DNA of 64,000 nucleotides from Leguminivora glycinivorella (taxonomy: Eukaryota; Arthropoda; Insecta; Lepidoptera; Tortricidae), in contig NC_062983.1 in assembly GCF_023078275.1 (NCBI RefSeq), positions 3,713,001 to 3,777,000 of the forward strand. The letters run 5' to 3'. Under the pieces are notes generated by a model, which worked only from the letters and a program-made list of their open reading frames with translations, did not search any database and was not told the origin of the DNA. The position numbers were made by a program, and so were the translations under genes. Of this stretch, positions 9,531 to 20,263 are shown in pieces (positions within the stretch are counted from its first letter, which is position 1; every line of letters starts with the position of its first letter).

Positions 9531-9788
9531 TAATTTATTTTTCTATTAATGTCCGTAACTTGTTTTGTGAGCCAAAAAAAAAAACGAAGTTACTGCTTCC
9601 TGGCTCCGTCGCACAGAAAAAGGATATATGCGCCAGCTCTGGCCAGTAAAATATAAAGCAAGAGACATATTGTGGACCTTGACTCTGCCTCGGCTGACAA
9701 TTACATCTGACCTGAGACATTTTGTAATTTTGTAATAAAATTCATATCCTAAGCTGACTAGTACAATAGACCTCAAAATTATGTTGTT

Positions 9789-10010
9789 TGACGACCGGTT
9801 TGGCTCAGCCGGTAGTGACCCTGCTTTCTAAGCTGCGGTTCTGGGTTCGAATCCCGGTAAGGGCATTTATTTGTGTGATGAGCACAGATCTTTGTTCCTG
9901 AGTCATGGATGTTTTCTATGTATATAAGTATGTATTTATCTATTTAAGTATGTATATCGTCGCTTAACACCCATAGTACAAGCGTTGCTTAGTTTGGGGC
10001 TAAGTATACT
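9789..10010 (+). mobile_element. tRNA-derived SINE, family S1 (subfamily b)
   Basis: The head GACGACCGGTTTGGCTCAGCCGGTAGTG has an A-box-like block and GGTTCGAATCC is a B box, as in RNA polymerase III promoters taken from a tRNA. The body (GTGTGATGAGCACAGAT, CATGGATGTTTTCTATGTAT) is shared with seven other copies. This copy has the TTAGTTTGGGGCTAAG 3' end (subfamily b) rather than GGGCCTCAGTCAATCTG (subfamily a). It resembles HaSE-type lepidopteran SINEs; that name is from memory. Not a functional tRNA gene: no acceptor stem pairing. Confidence 0.8.
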
Positions 10011-10333
10011 AGTACTAACAAATGTAAAAAAGCCTCTCGCCTACGCCACAATTTAACTATACTATATATACATTGAGTACATAGGTATATACACTTTTTT
10101 TGACCGTTACAGTAATAAAATCGGCAATTATTTGCTATAAAATTACCTCAATATAGCTGTAAGTATCTTAAATGGTTGTCGAAAATTGCCTTTACATTTT
10201 ATTGCCAGATAAAGTACTAAAGTTTACATTAATGTATCGCCCAGATTAACCTTAGGTATCTACGTTCTAATTTGTATGCAGATTTTTTAGTACGGTTCGC
10301 TTTGGGTAAATGAAAATGTCTGGTTGTACCTAT

Positions 10334-10866
10334 ACACCCTGTTTATATTGAATTCCGATAACTTTAAGGGATGATTCTTTAACTCAAATACTATTAATTC
10401 AAAGCGTCTTAACTCTTACGGTTATCGAGTTATTAAAAAAATAAAAATAATTACTGAACACGTGTGTTTTGTTGTGGGAACACGTGAGCCTTTACCACTT
10501 CCCAATGTTATTTTGTTTTAACATGTGCAGTCAATCACTTGACACTAACTTGAATATTATCCTTAAGGGTCTCTCACACTAATTAATTCATTTATTATGT
10601 ATGAAAACGATGAATATTTTTTTTTGCGAATTTAACTAGAAGTGATATCGTCACTACTTTTAAAAAATCTCGTATCTCACGCTGTTCCTCAAAGTTAAAA
10701 CGCAGTAAGTCTATATGCATTCCATACATACTTACTACAATTTTCTTTTCATTGACAGACGAAGATACAAGTTTTTTCAAAAGTAGTGACGATATACAGG
10801 CTGGTTCCTGATAACGAACCTAACGTCATGTCGAATTTAACGGAAAACAAAAACACGGTGTATAAT
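10334..10866 (+). mobile_element. Dispersed element ACACCCTGTTT, interrupted by a MITE
   Basis: The left part (ACACCCTGTTTATATTGAATTCC) and right part (GGTTCCTGATAACGAACCTAACG, CCGTTTTTGT-like tail on the other strand) are both found, reverse-complemented, at 30,838-31,460. Here they are split by the TA-MITE at 10,648-10,792. Class unknown. Confidence 0.6.
10648..10792. mobile_element. MITE family TCGTCACTAC, copy 1, TA target site
   Basis: 145-bp element with inverted ends TCGTCACTACTTTT / AAAAGTAGTGACGA between TA dinucleotides (10,646-10,647 and 10,793-10,794). The interior has the conserved AAAACGCAGTAAGTCTATAT and GCATTCCATACATAC. Four other copies: 20,264 (split by a retroposon), 34,599 (right end damaged), 37,751 and 42,990 (opposite orientation). 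Tc1/mariner-type by its TA site. Confidence 0.85.
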
Positions 10867-10974
10867 GTGTACTGTAGCGTTCAGTTACATCTAGGTAGGT
10901 ACACTTACTATAAGATCGGAGTGGACGCTCGGACCGGAGCGTTTGGCGGGGCGGGCGAGCACGCGTCAACGTTA

Positions 10975-11084
10975 CGGCCCAGCCACGACATTGGTCTAAG
11001 CGCGACAGCGGTGAGCGGCAGCCATACGTGCGAATGAAAAGTCCCATCGCTGTGTCTCGCTCCTATGTATGGCCGCCGCTCACC
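10975..11084. mobile_element. Tourist-like MITE, copy 2, right end lost
   Basis: Starts after TTA with CGGCCCAGCCACGACATTGG and keeps the core (AAAAGTCCCATCGCTGTGTC) in the opposite orientation to copy 1, but stops at GCCGCCGCTCACC without the outer ~40 bp of the right arm. TTA follows directly, perhaps by chance. The right flank (CGTCGACTCAGGACACTT) recurs beside copy 3 at 26,535, so both inserted in the same host repeat. Confidence 0.75.
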
Positions 11085-11270
11085 TTATGCAGCGTCGACT
11101 CAGGACACTTGTAGGAGCTTCAATTGTTTGACATGCACGTCGCGGACTTCGCTGCACGCCTAATATGAACAACAATATCTGAACTCGCTCGAAAGTTCAT
11201 ACTACCGATGCAGTGCGAATGAGTGTGATTCAAAACCATTTATGTACCTATATTTTTAATAAATCTATCA

Positions 11271-11478
11271 CATTAGACTTATATTGAATATAGACCGTGA
11301 TTACCTTTTTGATTTTTGTCGAGCTCCTGATATTTCGACGCAGTTGCATGCATCATGATCACGGAAAGAGATGAGTTTTCCGTGATCATGATGCATGCAA
11401 CTGCGTCAAAATATCGGGAGCTCGACAAAAATCAAAAAGATAATCACGGTCTATATCCCGATCAATATAAGTCTAATG
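11271..11478. mobile_element. 208-bp near-perfect palindrome (MITE, CATTAGACTTATATTGA ends)
   Basis: Outer ends CATTAGACTTATATTGA / TCAATATAAGTCTAATG; arms pair across almost the whole length (GACCGTGATTACCTTTTTGA, CGACGCAGTTGCATGCATCA) around a loop of about 10 bases. A larger element with related ends lies at 47,298-48,292. Confidence 0.8.
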
Positions 11479-11700
11479 AAAATAACCGTGAATCATTTAA
11501 AACTCTTAATCTATCACATATAAGTATTTGTATATTTTCACGCGTCCAGAATTTATAGAATCCTTTGCTTCTTTCAAGGTCAAATAAATCATTTAAATTT
11601 AATACATATAATTTGATTATATAGTTATTTACCCATTTTAGAATACCTGGCTGTGCTCGGATTTATAGAAAATCCTTTGTCTCTTTCAGGATTCAACGTA

Positions 11701-11836
11701 CAGTCAACCAATTAGAACCCTAGGCCACTGTATAACTATGTCATAGTGACGTTATAAATCAGATTGTAAGAAATCTCTTACTGCTTGTCATTTTGACATG
11801 ATTGTAGAGTGGCCTTGGGTTCCGATTGGTTGACTG
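11701..11836. mobile_element. Palindromic MITE CAGTCAACCAATTAGAACCC
   Basis: The ends CAGTCAACCAATTAGAACCC / GGTTCCGATTGGTTGACTG pair and continue with GGCCACT/AGTGGCC. TA precedes the left end; the right flank is AA rather than TA. Confidence 0.7.
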
Positions 11837-12140
11837 AAAGCCTTGCCGTTAAATATATGATTTCGTTCCCTTGTGATACTATAGTTATCTAAAATAAGAA
11901 CTAAAACTGTGCAAGACAAGATTGCAAGAGTGTTTTTTGACATACAACTTTCTGACATGACTGTACCTAGTCTAAACTTTTCTCATGGTACGATAATTGA
12001 AAGTAAATAAGCCTTTGTGTACACAAGTGTACACGTGTAAGGCAATTTTGGCGAGGTGAAGGAACCACGTGATGAAAAAGTTCACTTTTGAAAACAAAAG
12101 ACGGTTAAGCGGGGACCGTGTTTTATATGTTTGGTTCCTT

Positions 12141-13617
12141 CCCAAGTAACACACATTTGCTGTATAACAGCTGAATAAAGGCATTTTTTAACGCTTTAGG
12201 CTGTACTAAAGGTACATAAAGAGCTATGTAAAAGCTCTATAATAGCTAATACAGCCCTTAATACTCTTAAATGGGCACAAATTAGACAGCCTTAAGGGTA
12301 CATAGTGCTTTATAAGTGGTATAGCAGTAATATAACAGGGGTATAAGGGTGGCAAGAGTTATAAGGGCTGAACATCGGCAGAATAAAAGAACACAAGTAG
12401 CCACTTACTCAGCAAAAGCGGTATAGCAGCAATGTAACAGGGGTATAGGGGTGGCAAGAGTTATAAGGGCTGAATAGCGGCAGAATAAGAGAACACAAGT
12501 AGCCACTTACTCAGCTAAAGGGTCACATTATAATTATACGTGATTTCATACATTTAGGTGAAATGCAAACAAATTTTTAATTATATTCTAGCTATTTGGT
12601 TGGAACTTTAGTGAGTGAAACCTTAATGGTGAATGGTTTATCTGTTGGTATTGGTAACTACGTTTTGTTTTGTATATCTTACGCAAATATGTTTGGGAAT
12701 GAAAGTTTACCGACATTATATATACATATTTACTAACAAAATTTTAATGCGCCACGTAAATATTCAGTTTTTAATTAGTTACGATAAATAAATAAGATCT
12801 GATGAAATATTTTTTTTGTGTTTTGGAGAGATTTATACAATACAAAGTCAGCATTATGGTATTAAAAAGTAATAACTGATACAATACATTCATAATTTAT
12901 ACCCAAAATATCATAAAAGTCGATAATTAATCAGGATGTATTTATAGGTTAAACAATAAAAATGGTGGATTCATAATAAAGACTACTAATAAAGGTTACA
13001 AGTTACCATAAAATAACATTTATTCAGCTTATTCCTAGTTAATAATCTACAAGTGTACCACTATAAAGCAATAGCCGTTATTACGGTACACAAGTGCCCC
13101 ACAAAATAGCTACCAGGCGTCTTGTGGGTGTTTTAATTAAACACCCGCTATGCAGATAATAATAAAGGCGATATAAAGGCTGATTTGTGGTATAAATGTT
13201 CAACTCTAAGCAGTATTATACGCCACATTTTCTCCATTATACCTCTTTTGGCTTTTTAATGGTCCACATGTCCTATCTTAAAAAGTCAGCGTTTTAAAAG
13301 GTCACAAGTGGCTTCTTATACCGCTTTTGGCGTAGTGTGATCTACTACGCAGCTCTTATTACGTTCTAGGCTATCAAAAATGCTAATAGCTGAATAAGGT
13401 CGTTGCAAATAATACACCATTACAGCACTATTGGCGAATTAGTGGTACTGTTCTCCACCGTAATGCAGCTCTTAAACTGCTTAAGCTGTTTAAATTTCAC
13501 TGAATGCTACTATGCAGCCGAAGGTTCCTCTGAACGCTCTTATAACAGTGCTAAAACGCGTAGGGCTCCGGATAGACCCTAATGTGTGCAGTTATACAGC
13601 TATCTGTGCTACTTGGG
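12141..13617. mobile_element. 1.5-kb non-autonomous element with CCCAAGTA ends
   Basis: CCCAAGTAACACACATTTGC at the left is the imperfect inverted copy of GCTATCTGTGCTACTTGGG at the right. The interior has many degenerate short blocks (AGCTGTATAACAGC, GGGTATAAGGGTGGC, CACAAGTGGC) on both strands, and a 102-bp direct duplication at 12,318-12,419/12,420-12,521. No transposase frame. Could be a deleted DNA transposon; superfamily unknown. Confidence 0.55.
12318..12521 (+). repeat. Two-copy direct repeat, 102-bp unit
   Basis: Both units begin GGTATAGCAG and contain AACAGGGGTATA, GGTGGCAAGAGTTATAAGGG and CACAAGTAGCCACTTACTCA; they differ at a few bases. Lies inside the CCCAAGTA element. Confidence 0.85.
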
Positions 13618-13879
13618 CTTACATTCTGCCAATTTCGAAATTAGGTACTGACTTGGCTGGCGTGATAACCCAAAATTTGTTTTTTATACTCGTCGACTTT
13701 AATCTGTCAATTAGAACACCACAGACTAAAATACAAGTGCTGACTTTTCAGTGTTAGATAGTCTTTGACACTTAGTCAACTATAATATTTCATTACAGTT
13801 CACTTAACTATAATAATTTCAAAGCTTTGTAATGAAATGAAATGAAATATATTTAGTTGCTTTATTTGTTTCAAAGTTT

Positions 13880-14153
13880 CGTCCGCTTTGACAACTAATC
13901 AAAATATTTGTCAGGCACTGGTTTTGCGAAAGTGACTGCCATCTGACCTTCCAACCCGAAGGGTAACTAGGCCTTATTGGGATTAGTCCGGTTTCCTCAC
14001 GATTCCTTTTCCGATTCCTTCACCGAAAAGCGACTGGCAAATATTAAACATTTCGCGCATAAGTCCCGAAAAAGTCACTGGTACGAGGCGCGGATCGAAC
14101 CCGCAACCTCCGGATTGAAAGTCGCACGCTCTTACCGCTAGGCCACCAGCGCT
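13880..14153 (-). mobile_element. tRNA-derived SINE, family S2 (full head)
   Basis: On the minus strand: GCGCTGGTGGCCTAGCGGTA (A-box region), GCGGGTTCGATCC (B box), then a body with CCGGACTAATCCCAATAAGG and GTTACCCTTCGGGTTGGAAG. Copies without the tRNA-like head are at 39,300 (plus) and 44,166 (minus). Non-coding. Confidence 0.8.
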
Positions 14154-14728
14154 TCCCCTTTGACACGTCTTCTCGCGAAAATGCCTGTGTTCTAACCTGC
14201 CTTATTGGCTTAGTAACGATTATAAGACCCGGCGAACTGCCCAAGGAACCCCGAAACAAACAGATCACCGTAAACTCCTCGTGTTTGCAGACTCCTGTTA
14301 TTTTAGGGAATAACTGTGAACTTTGCTTAGGCCCGTAATTAACTGGTAAAAAACTACTGTCTACTAATTTTAAACCTTTTCAGTTTAACTGTAAGGTCGA
14401 TCTATGTCCAATATGGCTTCCTGCAGAGCTATTATGCTTCCAATTTTATCACTTGTCAACGTGGATAAGACATCTGTCACTCTCACACTTACATACTTGC
14501 CAGAACGTGACGGATGCTTTACCCACGTAGATAAGTGAACAAATTGCAAGCATCATAGGTCTGTTAGGACTAAGGTCTTAAGCTGTCGTTGGAGTGTTTT
14601 GAACTGTATTGTATAAAGGATAAGGTTGAGGGTAGGTTAATGATTGTTTGTGTCCGGCTTTTGCTCCCGGGATAGAGGCTACGCGCGTGCGTAGATTGCT
14701 TTTGTGGTACAAGTTATAAGACACTGAC

Positions 14729-15345
14729 CGACGACCGGTCTGACCTAGTGGTTAGGATTCTGCCTGCCAAGTGCACGAAGGAGGGTCGATCATCTAGTGC
14801 CTTGAATCGAAAACGTATTCTATACTGGCATTACTGGCATATATAAGATAGAAAGGCGTGGCGCGAGCTTGTGAAGGCCCTTTGCACCTCTGGGGTGCCT
14901 TAGGACTACAACATTACTGGCATAGTCGGTAGTGACGGGGTCCTGGGTTCGAATTCCGGTAAGCGCATTTTACTTGTGCGATGAACATGAATATTTGTTT
15001 CCGAGACATGGATGTTTTCTATGTATATGTATATTTCTATGTATATTATATTTGTATATTATAAATATTTATTATTTTATTTGATTTTATGTTTTTCATT
15101 TCCGCTACCCAAAGTTTATCTGGGAGAGATCACTCTTTAGCGATAAGATCGCCTGTTGTCTGCCTCTATTTATAATCAATTGTTTTGTCTTTGCTGTATT
15201 TTTTGCTGAGGTGTGCCAACAGAGTATTATACGAGTATCTATATATATATATCGTTGACTGAGTAGCCTTCTTGCCTTCTTGAGCTTACCGCGGGACTCA
15301 GTCAATCTGTGTAAGCATGTCCTATTATAATATTTAATTATTTAT
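14729..15345 (+). mobile_element. SINE S1 broken by LINE fragments
   Basis: A SINE S1-type head at 14,729-14,790 is separated from the S1 body (14,919-15,045) by ~130 bases that include a LINE C-terminal fragment, which reads DRKAWRELVKALCTSGVP then stop at about 14,845-14,900 and is bracketed by ACTGGCAT repeats. The body is split from its 3' end (15,240-15,345, GACTCAGTCAATCTGTGTAAG) by another retroposon tail (15,105-15,230, GGGAGAGATCACTCTTTAGC). At least two insertions in one SINE. Confidence 0.6.
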
Positions 15346-15960
15346 AATATGGATGTGTTATTGTCCGAAGTAAATGCTTTCAATTTATTTATGATTCTTT
15401 ACATATTTATCACGTTTGCTACACAGCCCGTCGGTATTTTTTAAAACCGTCAATTTAAGTTAGTTACCCGCTCGACGCTCTTCCCTTCCTCCAAACCCCA
15501 TGAAAGAGAGCTCCCGCGAAAACGAGATAGAAACACCCTCCCAGCTCCCCCTTTATTGCGTAGTTAATCGAGTGCTCGCATGTAACATAGTAACGATTCC
15601 ATTCACGGACCTAACGATACAGCGATTCTGTATCGATGATAGCGATTTTTATGATTTAGACGGTACGTGCGTGTCTTGTGGTAATGGGGCTATTATGTTT
15701 GAGATGGAAATAGAAACTCGATTTCCTTCTGGTTGATAATATGATATTAATAACGCGTTGTTATGGTAACGCAATATGTGTCTTAGGGCATTTTCAGAAT
15801 TTGGGACCCCCCAATGAGCGTATGTTGTCAACAAAAATTAAGTCACTGTCAGTTTTGTGACGATAATTACACTGATTGAGATTGAAAGTGGCAACTTTCA
15901 ATCTCAAAATAATGTATTTACATGAACATATTTATATATGCCCTTTTTTTTTACATTATA
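15346..15960. other. No gene seen
   Basis: A 78-codon frame at 15,500-15,736 has no recognised motif and no splice context. Otherwise unassigned AT-rich DNA. Confidence 0.4.
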
Positions 15961-16400
15961 AATGGGCTTCTTTCCTACAGACTAGCGTAATGCAAAGACG
16001 TGGCGCGTAAGATGGAGTGAGCATCGCCCAGAAATGCCTGTTCACTCTTGATTTGAAGGTTATATGAGCTCAAATAAAGCCGCCGGCAAGAATCCCGACT
16101 CCTCAGTGCGCTAAGAAAAGAAGATTTCAGCGCTCGTGTGGATTCGTGGAATATCCACCAAGTAAGGATGGAGATCGGCCGTGCGTCTAAGAAACTCCGA
16201 TGGTAGAATGGGGACGGTGGAAAAGTTCATTACATCTTGAGCACACTCCCATGCAACCTTAAATAACCGACAGACTAGCGACTTTCCGCCGATGGGCCAA
16301 AACTGTATTCCGTTAGCTTCTTGTTGCCTGAATAGAATTCCTAGTTCGGACGCACGTAACACTGCGCGTAAGATAAGTAAAAGCATAAATGTAACATACT
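15961..16400. mobile_element. Probable non-LTR 3' region fragment
   Basis: CTACAGACTAGC, GATGGAGTGAGCATCGCCCA and GCCTGTTCACTCTTGATTTG match, in opposite orientation, the block at 42,440-42,560 (GACTAGCAAGG, GATGGAGTGAGGTCGCCCAG, GCCTGTTCACTG). Probably the end of a LINE. A 91-codon minus-strand frame at 16,111-16,386 lies in it and has no known domain. Confidence 0.5.
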
Positions 16401-16806
16401 AAGCTTATAGCTTAATAGCTATCTCATTATCTAACAAAGGCCCTTGAGGCATTGCACTACTTGAGGCACTGCAGCCGCAACAGTTTGAAAATCTGCCGAA
16501 TCTATACCGTCGTCAACCCGTCTGGTCAGCCCTTTACGAACCAGACTAAGTTTCCAAAACTTAGATAACGTAAAGCAGTGTTTCTCAAACTCGCAACATA
16601 TTAGTTGGCTTCAGTTATTCGAGGACGGAGTTCGAAATTCAAACAGGTTAGGAGCTGTAAGTTCGTAATTGATGTCAATTTGACTTAGGTTACGTTATAT
16701 GGGAAGAATCTCAGAGCATCTCTACATCTTTAAAAGTGCTTATTGTAAGCCTGAGATTTGAATAAAGAATATTTTTGACATCCTATAAAACAAAGTCCAC
16801 TGCCGC
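16401..16806. other. No gene seen
   Basis: No long frame, palindrome or dispersed-repeat match noticed. Confidence 0.4.
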
Positions 16807-16809
16807 GTC

Positions 16810-16870
<61 letters not shown>
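16807..16870 (+). repeat. (GT)n microsatellite
   Basis: About 28 uninterrupted GT dinucleotides after a short GTCT lead-in. Confidence 0.97.
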
Positions 16871-16873
<3 letters not shown>

Positions 16874-16978
16874 GGTACCAACTTGTAGGTTTTTGGACTC
16901 GTTTGCTTGATTGGTATTAATAAAATTATGAGCATAGTAGTATACAAAAAATTACAGTATATAAAATAAATATACTAA

Positions 16979-17085
16979 GGCACTTGCACCAACCACTTAA
17001 CTCAGGGTTAGTGAGTTGTCATCTGTCAAATTCCATATAAAATGGAGGGTTAATAACCCTCCATTTTCATTAGTGCAAGTGGCCC
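16979..17085. mobile_element. Short palindromic MITE, GGCACTTGCAC ends
   Basis: GGCACTTGCACCAA pairs with TAGTGCAAGTGGCC; a perfect inner hairpin AATGGAGGGTT/AACCCTCCATT lies near the right end. Confidence 0.6.
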
Positions 17086-17448
17086 TGAATTGCTCGTTGT
17101 TTAGTGACACCTTCTCAAAGTTGAAATTTTATCTAGTCGAGTGTATCCACACAATTTTTCTTCAAGTCATATCAAAATTCGATCAAATGTTTAACAACTT
17201 CTGAAATCAGAATTGGCCTCTAAAGTGGAAAATCGCAAATGTTTCCTAAATGAAAAAGTGAGTCGTCGAACCCCATCGATACGCTTTGGAAGTTCTTATC
17301 GGGGGTCAAGACGTTTTGACCTACATACACAAATCGGATACCCAATATCTGCGCGTTTCTCAAAACATTGTTCAGTCAGAATTGGAAAAATATTACATTT
17401 GATTTGAAAATTTTCTCGAAAAAATATTTAAAACCTTTTTTTTCTTCA

Positions 17449-17715
17449 AAATAGTTAAATTTAATGTTTTTTCTACTCAGAATCACAAGCCCTTTCGATC
17501 CAGGACAAAAAACAAGAGACAAAAAAATGTTCTATTATTTTGCATACTTTCCACTTTGTGTGTGTGTGAAAAAATTAACGCTTTAAAAACGCGTTAATTA
17601 ATGCTTTTAATTAACGCTTTGAAAAATTTACGCGTTAAAGGGACGCTTTTTTTACCTAGTAGGATCTAAAGGGCTCGTGATTCTGAGTGGGAAAAACATT
17701 AAGTTTACCTATTTA
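17449..17715. repeat. Inverted repeat, ~45-bp arms
   Basis: AAATTTAATG..TACTCAGAATCACAAGCCCTTT pairs with AAAGGGCTCGTGATTCTGAG..CATTAAGTTT; weaker pairing extends outward to ~17,370 and ~17,780. The centre is built of TTAACGC repeats. Probably an old MITE. Confidence 0.6.
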
Positions 17716-18031
17716 AAAAAAAAGGTTATGACTCTTTCGCGAAAATGTCTATATAAGGAATCCTGACTGAATCCCAGTCTAGTTAACGTAAAAAATTAAA
17801 ATCATTTTAAAATTTAAATTGAATTACTTACAATTTTTCGCGGCGCTTCAATTTACCCAAAATATACAATTTCTCAGAGCAAGCTCGTTGACTACAATTA
17901 CAAGTACCTGTGTCTTAAATAAGCAAAGTTTGTTGATAAATTAGGAAACTTCGCCTTGACACGGGTAATGAATATTTGTGTGATGTTGTGAACAATCACA
18001 CAATTTTATTGTAAAAGTTTTTTACTTTATA

Positions 18032-18285
18032 CATACAATACAATTACGCCTGTATCCCATAAAGGGGTAGGCAGAACACATGAAACTACTAAAGCTTCAG
18101 TGCCACTCTTGGCAAATAAGGGGTTGAAAGAAAACGAAACTGTGACATTGCAGTGACAGGTTGCCAGCCTCTCGCCTACGCCACAATTTAACCCATATCC
18201 CATAGTCGCCTTCTACGACACCCACGGGAAGAAAGGGGGTGGTGAAATTCTTAACCCGTCACCACACAGGCCACTACCTGGTATA
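18032..18285 (-). mobile_element. SINE/retroposon family S4, copy 2
   Basis: Reverse complement of the 34,101 copy: ACGCCTGTATCCCATAAAGG at the 3' end, CATTGCAGTGACAGG, CCCACGGGAAGAAAGGGGG, and GTCACCACACAGGCCA at the 5' end. Confidence 0.75.
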
Positions 18286-18325
18286 GGTTTATTTTATACC
18301 ATAGATTAAATATAAGAAGATCATA

Positions 18326-18459
18326 CAGTCAGCAGCAGAAGTTGCGTAGCGGGCAAGGTGTTCACAATGATCCTAACACGCTCTTATTGTCTTAAAAATA
18401 AGATCGTGTCAAGTTCATTTTGAACACCTTGCCCGCTACGCAACTTCTACTGCTGACTG
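18326..18459. mobile_element. MITE CAGTCAGCAGCAGAAG, TA site, with empty site elsewhere
   Basis: 134-bp element with ends CAGTCAGCAGCAGAAGTTGC / GCAACTTCTACTGCTGACTG, between TA (18,324-18,325 and 18,460-18,461). The flanking sequence ATAGATTAAATATAAGAAGATCA-TA-CCAT occurs uninterrupted at 45,244-45,271, which shows the pre-insertion sequence. Confidence 0.9.
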
Positions 18460-18587
18460 TACCATCCCATACATTATAACCAAAAAAATTTAAATTTTGA
18501 AAAAACTCCCGACCGCGACAAAGTACACCGATTTTCATGAAACATGGCTAAGAACACTACCGATTAACACAGCTTTCAGACAAAAAA

Positions 18588-18686
18588 AAAACTAAATCTA
18601 AATCGGTTCATCCGTTCGGGAGCTACGATGCCACAGACAGACACACACACAGACAGACAGACAGACAAACAAACAGACAGACAGAT

Positions 18687-18727
<41 letters not shown>

Positions 18728-18885
18728 TACACACAGACAGACACGTCAAACTTATAACACCCCGTCGTTTTTGCGTCGGGGGTTAAAAACAAAAATCGGT
18801 TCATCCGTTCGGGATCTACGATGCCACAGACAGATTTACACACAGACAGACAGACAGACAAACAAACAGACAGACAGATAGACAA

Positions 18886-18924
<39 letters not shown>

Positions 18925-18976
18925 TACACACAGACAGACACGTCAAACTTATAACACCCCGTCGTTTTTGCGTCGG
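18588..18976 (-). mobile_element. Retroposon tail family S5, tandemly duplicated, (ACAG)n-rich
   Basis: Two ~190-bp units, each running from AAATCGGTTCATCCGTTCGG through ACAGACAG microsatellite to CCCCGTCGTTTTTGCGTCGG. On the minus strand this reads as the family also found at 30,125, 30,390, 34,765, 41,460 (plus) and, in part, 37,255 and 46,720. Open frames here encode only CLSV repeats and are not genes. Confidence 0.8.
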
Positions 18977-19509
18977 GAGTTAAAAACAAAATTTACAATG
19001 TAAAGGTTTGTTGCTAACTTGAAAAAGGGTTGAACTTTATAACTTACACGATTTTTATTTACTTAGTCACAGAATAATCTACATACATCTGTCTACACAC
19101 ATATTTTGGGTCTCCAAACTTTTATAATGTATTACTACGTTTCTCAAGTCTACCAAGATAAGCAAATAAACATATTCAAAGCAAAAGTAACTTGTCACTG
19201 ACAAACTAAAGGTTACAGTTACATATTCACTTTTGCTCTGACTTCTAAACTTAACAGTCAAAGATACAAACTTGTATCGGAGTACCTAAATAAAATAAAT
19301 TGGAATGGATAGACGAAGTATTCTTTACAGCACACTTAAAAGTTTTAGAAAATGCTGGATAGCTTGTTTCTTAGATTATACATTTTATTTAAAAATGTAC
19401 GAGTAAATAATCTAGTTTTTTTAATCATTTGTTTATAGGCATATTTACACATACATAAACTGACCCCAGTAGTTCCAAAAAGGGCACATGAATGGTAATA
19501 GGCAGAGTA

Positions 19510-19589
19510 CGATCAGCTGCAGAGAAAAGTAGACCCCCTTGCATACAAATTTGTATGCAGGGGGGTCTACTTTTCTCTGCAGCTGACTG
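19510..19589. mobile_element. 80-bp perfect palindromic MITE, TA site
   Basis: CAGCTGCAGAGAAAAGTAGA at the left is repeated inverted at the right; arms of ~38 bp meet at GCATACAAATTTGTATGC. TA flanks at 19,508-19,509 and 19,590-19,591. Among the shortest complete MITEs in the window. Confidence 0.85.
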
Positions 19590-19929
19590 TACATTAAACT
19601 GCTCAAGTTTTAGCGCCACTCTTAACAATCGAGGGGGTAATATTATGCTTTTATGCCATTATGCGAAAGTCTAATGCTTCAGTGGTGCACCGTATGCGGG
19701 GGAGCGGCAACGGGATCCTGAAAATGATAGCAGAGCGTTTCGACTCTGACATTTTGGGGCGATATATCGAATTACATGTGTACAAGCATGTGATTCGGTA
19801 AATCACTCAATTCACTTTGTAGTCATTAAAATATGTAAGTAGATTATAAGAACGTAACATAGCATGTAAGTGTACACTAACAACTATGGACTGTAATTGT
19901 CTGAAAATAAACAATTTTTATTTTTATTT

Positions 19930-20194
19930 TTATTTATTTATTAAAATAAAATAAAATAAATATCGAGGGACACCTTACAAAAAAGTAACCTGGGGCTAAG
20001 CAAAGCTGCTACGGCTGCTAGGCGACGATATACTAACTTATATAGATAAATACATACTTATATACGTAGAAAACATCCATGACAGGAACAAATATCTGTG
20101 TTCATCACACAAATAATTGCCCTTACCGGAATTCGAACCCGAGACCGCGGCCTAGCAGGCAGAGTCACTACGCGCTAGGCCAGACCGGTCGTCA
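19930..20194 (-). mobile_element. tRNA-derived SINE, family S1 (subfamily b)
   Basis: On the minus strand: TGACGACCGGTCTGGCCTAG head, GGTTCGAATTCC B box, AACACAGATATTTGTTCCTG body, AGCCCCAGGTTAC and CTCGATATTTATTTTATTTT tail. Confidence 0.85.
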
Positions 20195-20263
20195 TATTGG
20201 TAAAAGAAAACGAAATTGTGATATTATAGTGACAGGTTGCTAGCCCACACCACATTTTGCGTA

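Noticed and set aside
14060..14153. tRNA gene on the minus strand
   Set aside because: The tRNA-like head continues into the S2 SINE body, which also occurs without the head elsewhere in the window.
16111..16386. 91-codon minus-strand gene
   Set aside because: No known motif; lies in a block that repeats at 42.4 kb and looks like a LINE 3' region.
18598..19003. Cys/Val/Leu-rich or Thr/Asp-rich small proteins
   Set aside because: They are translations of the ACAG microsatellite.
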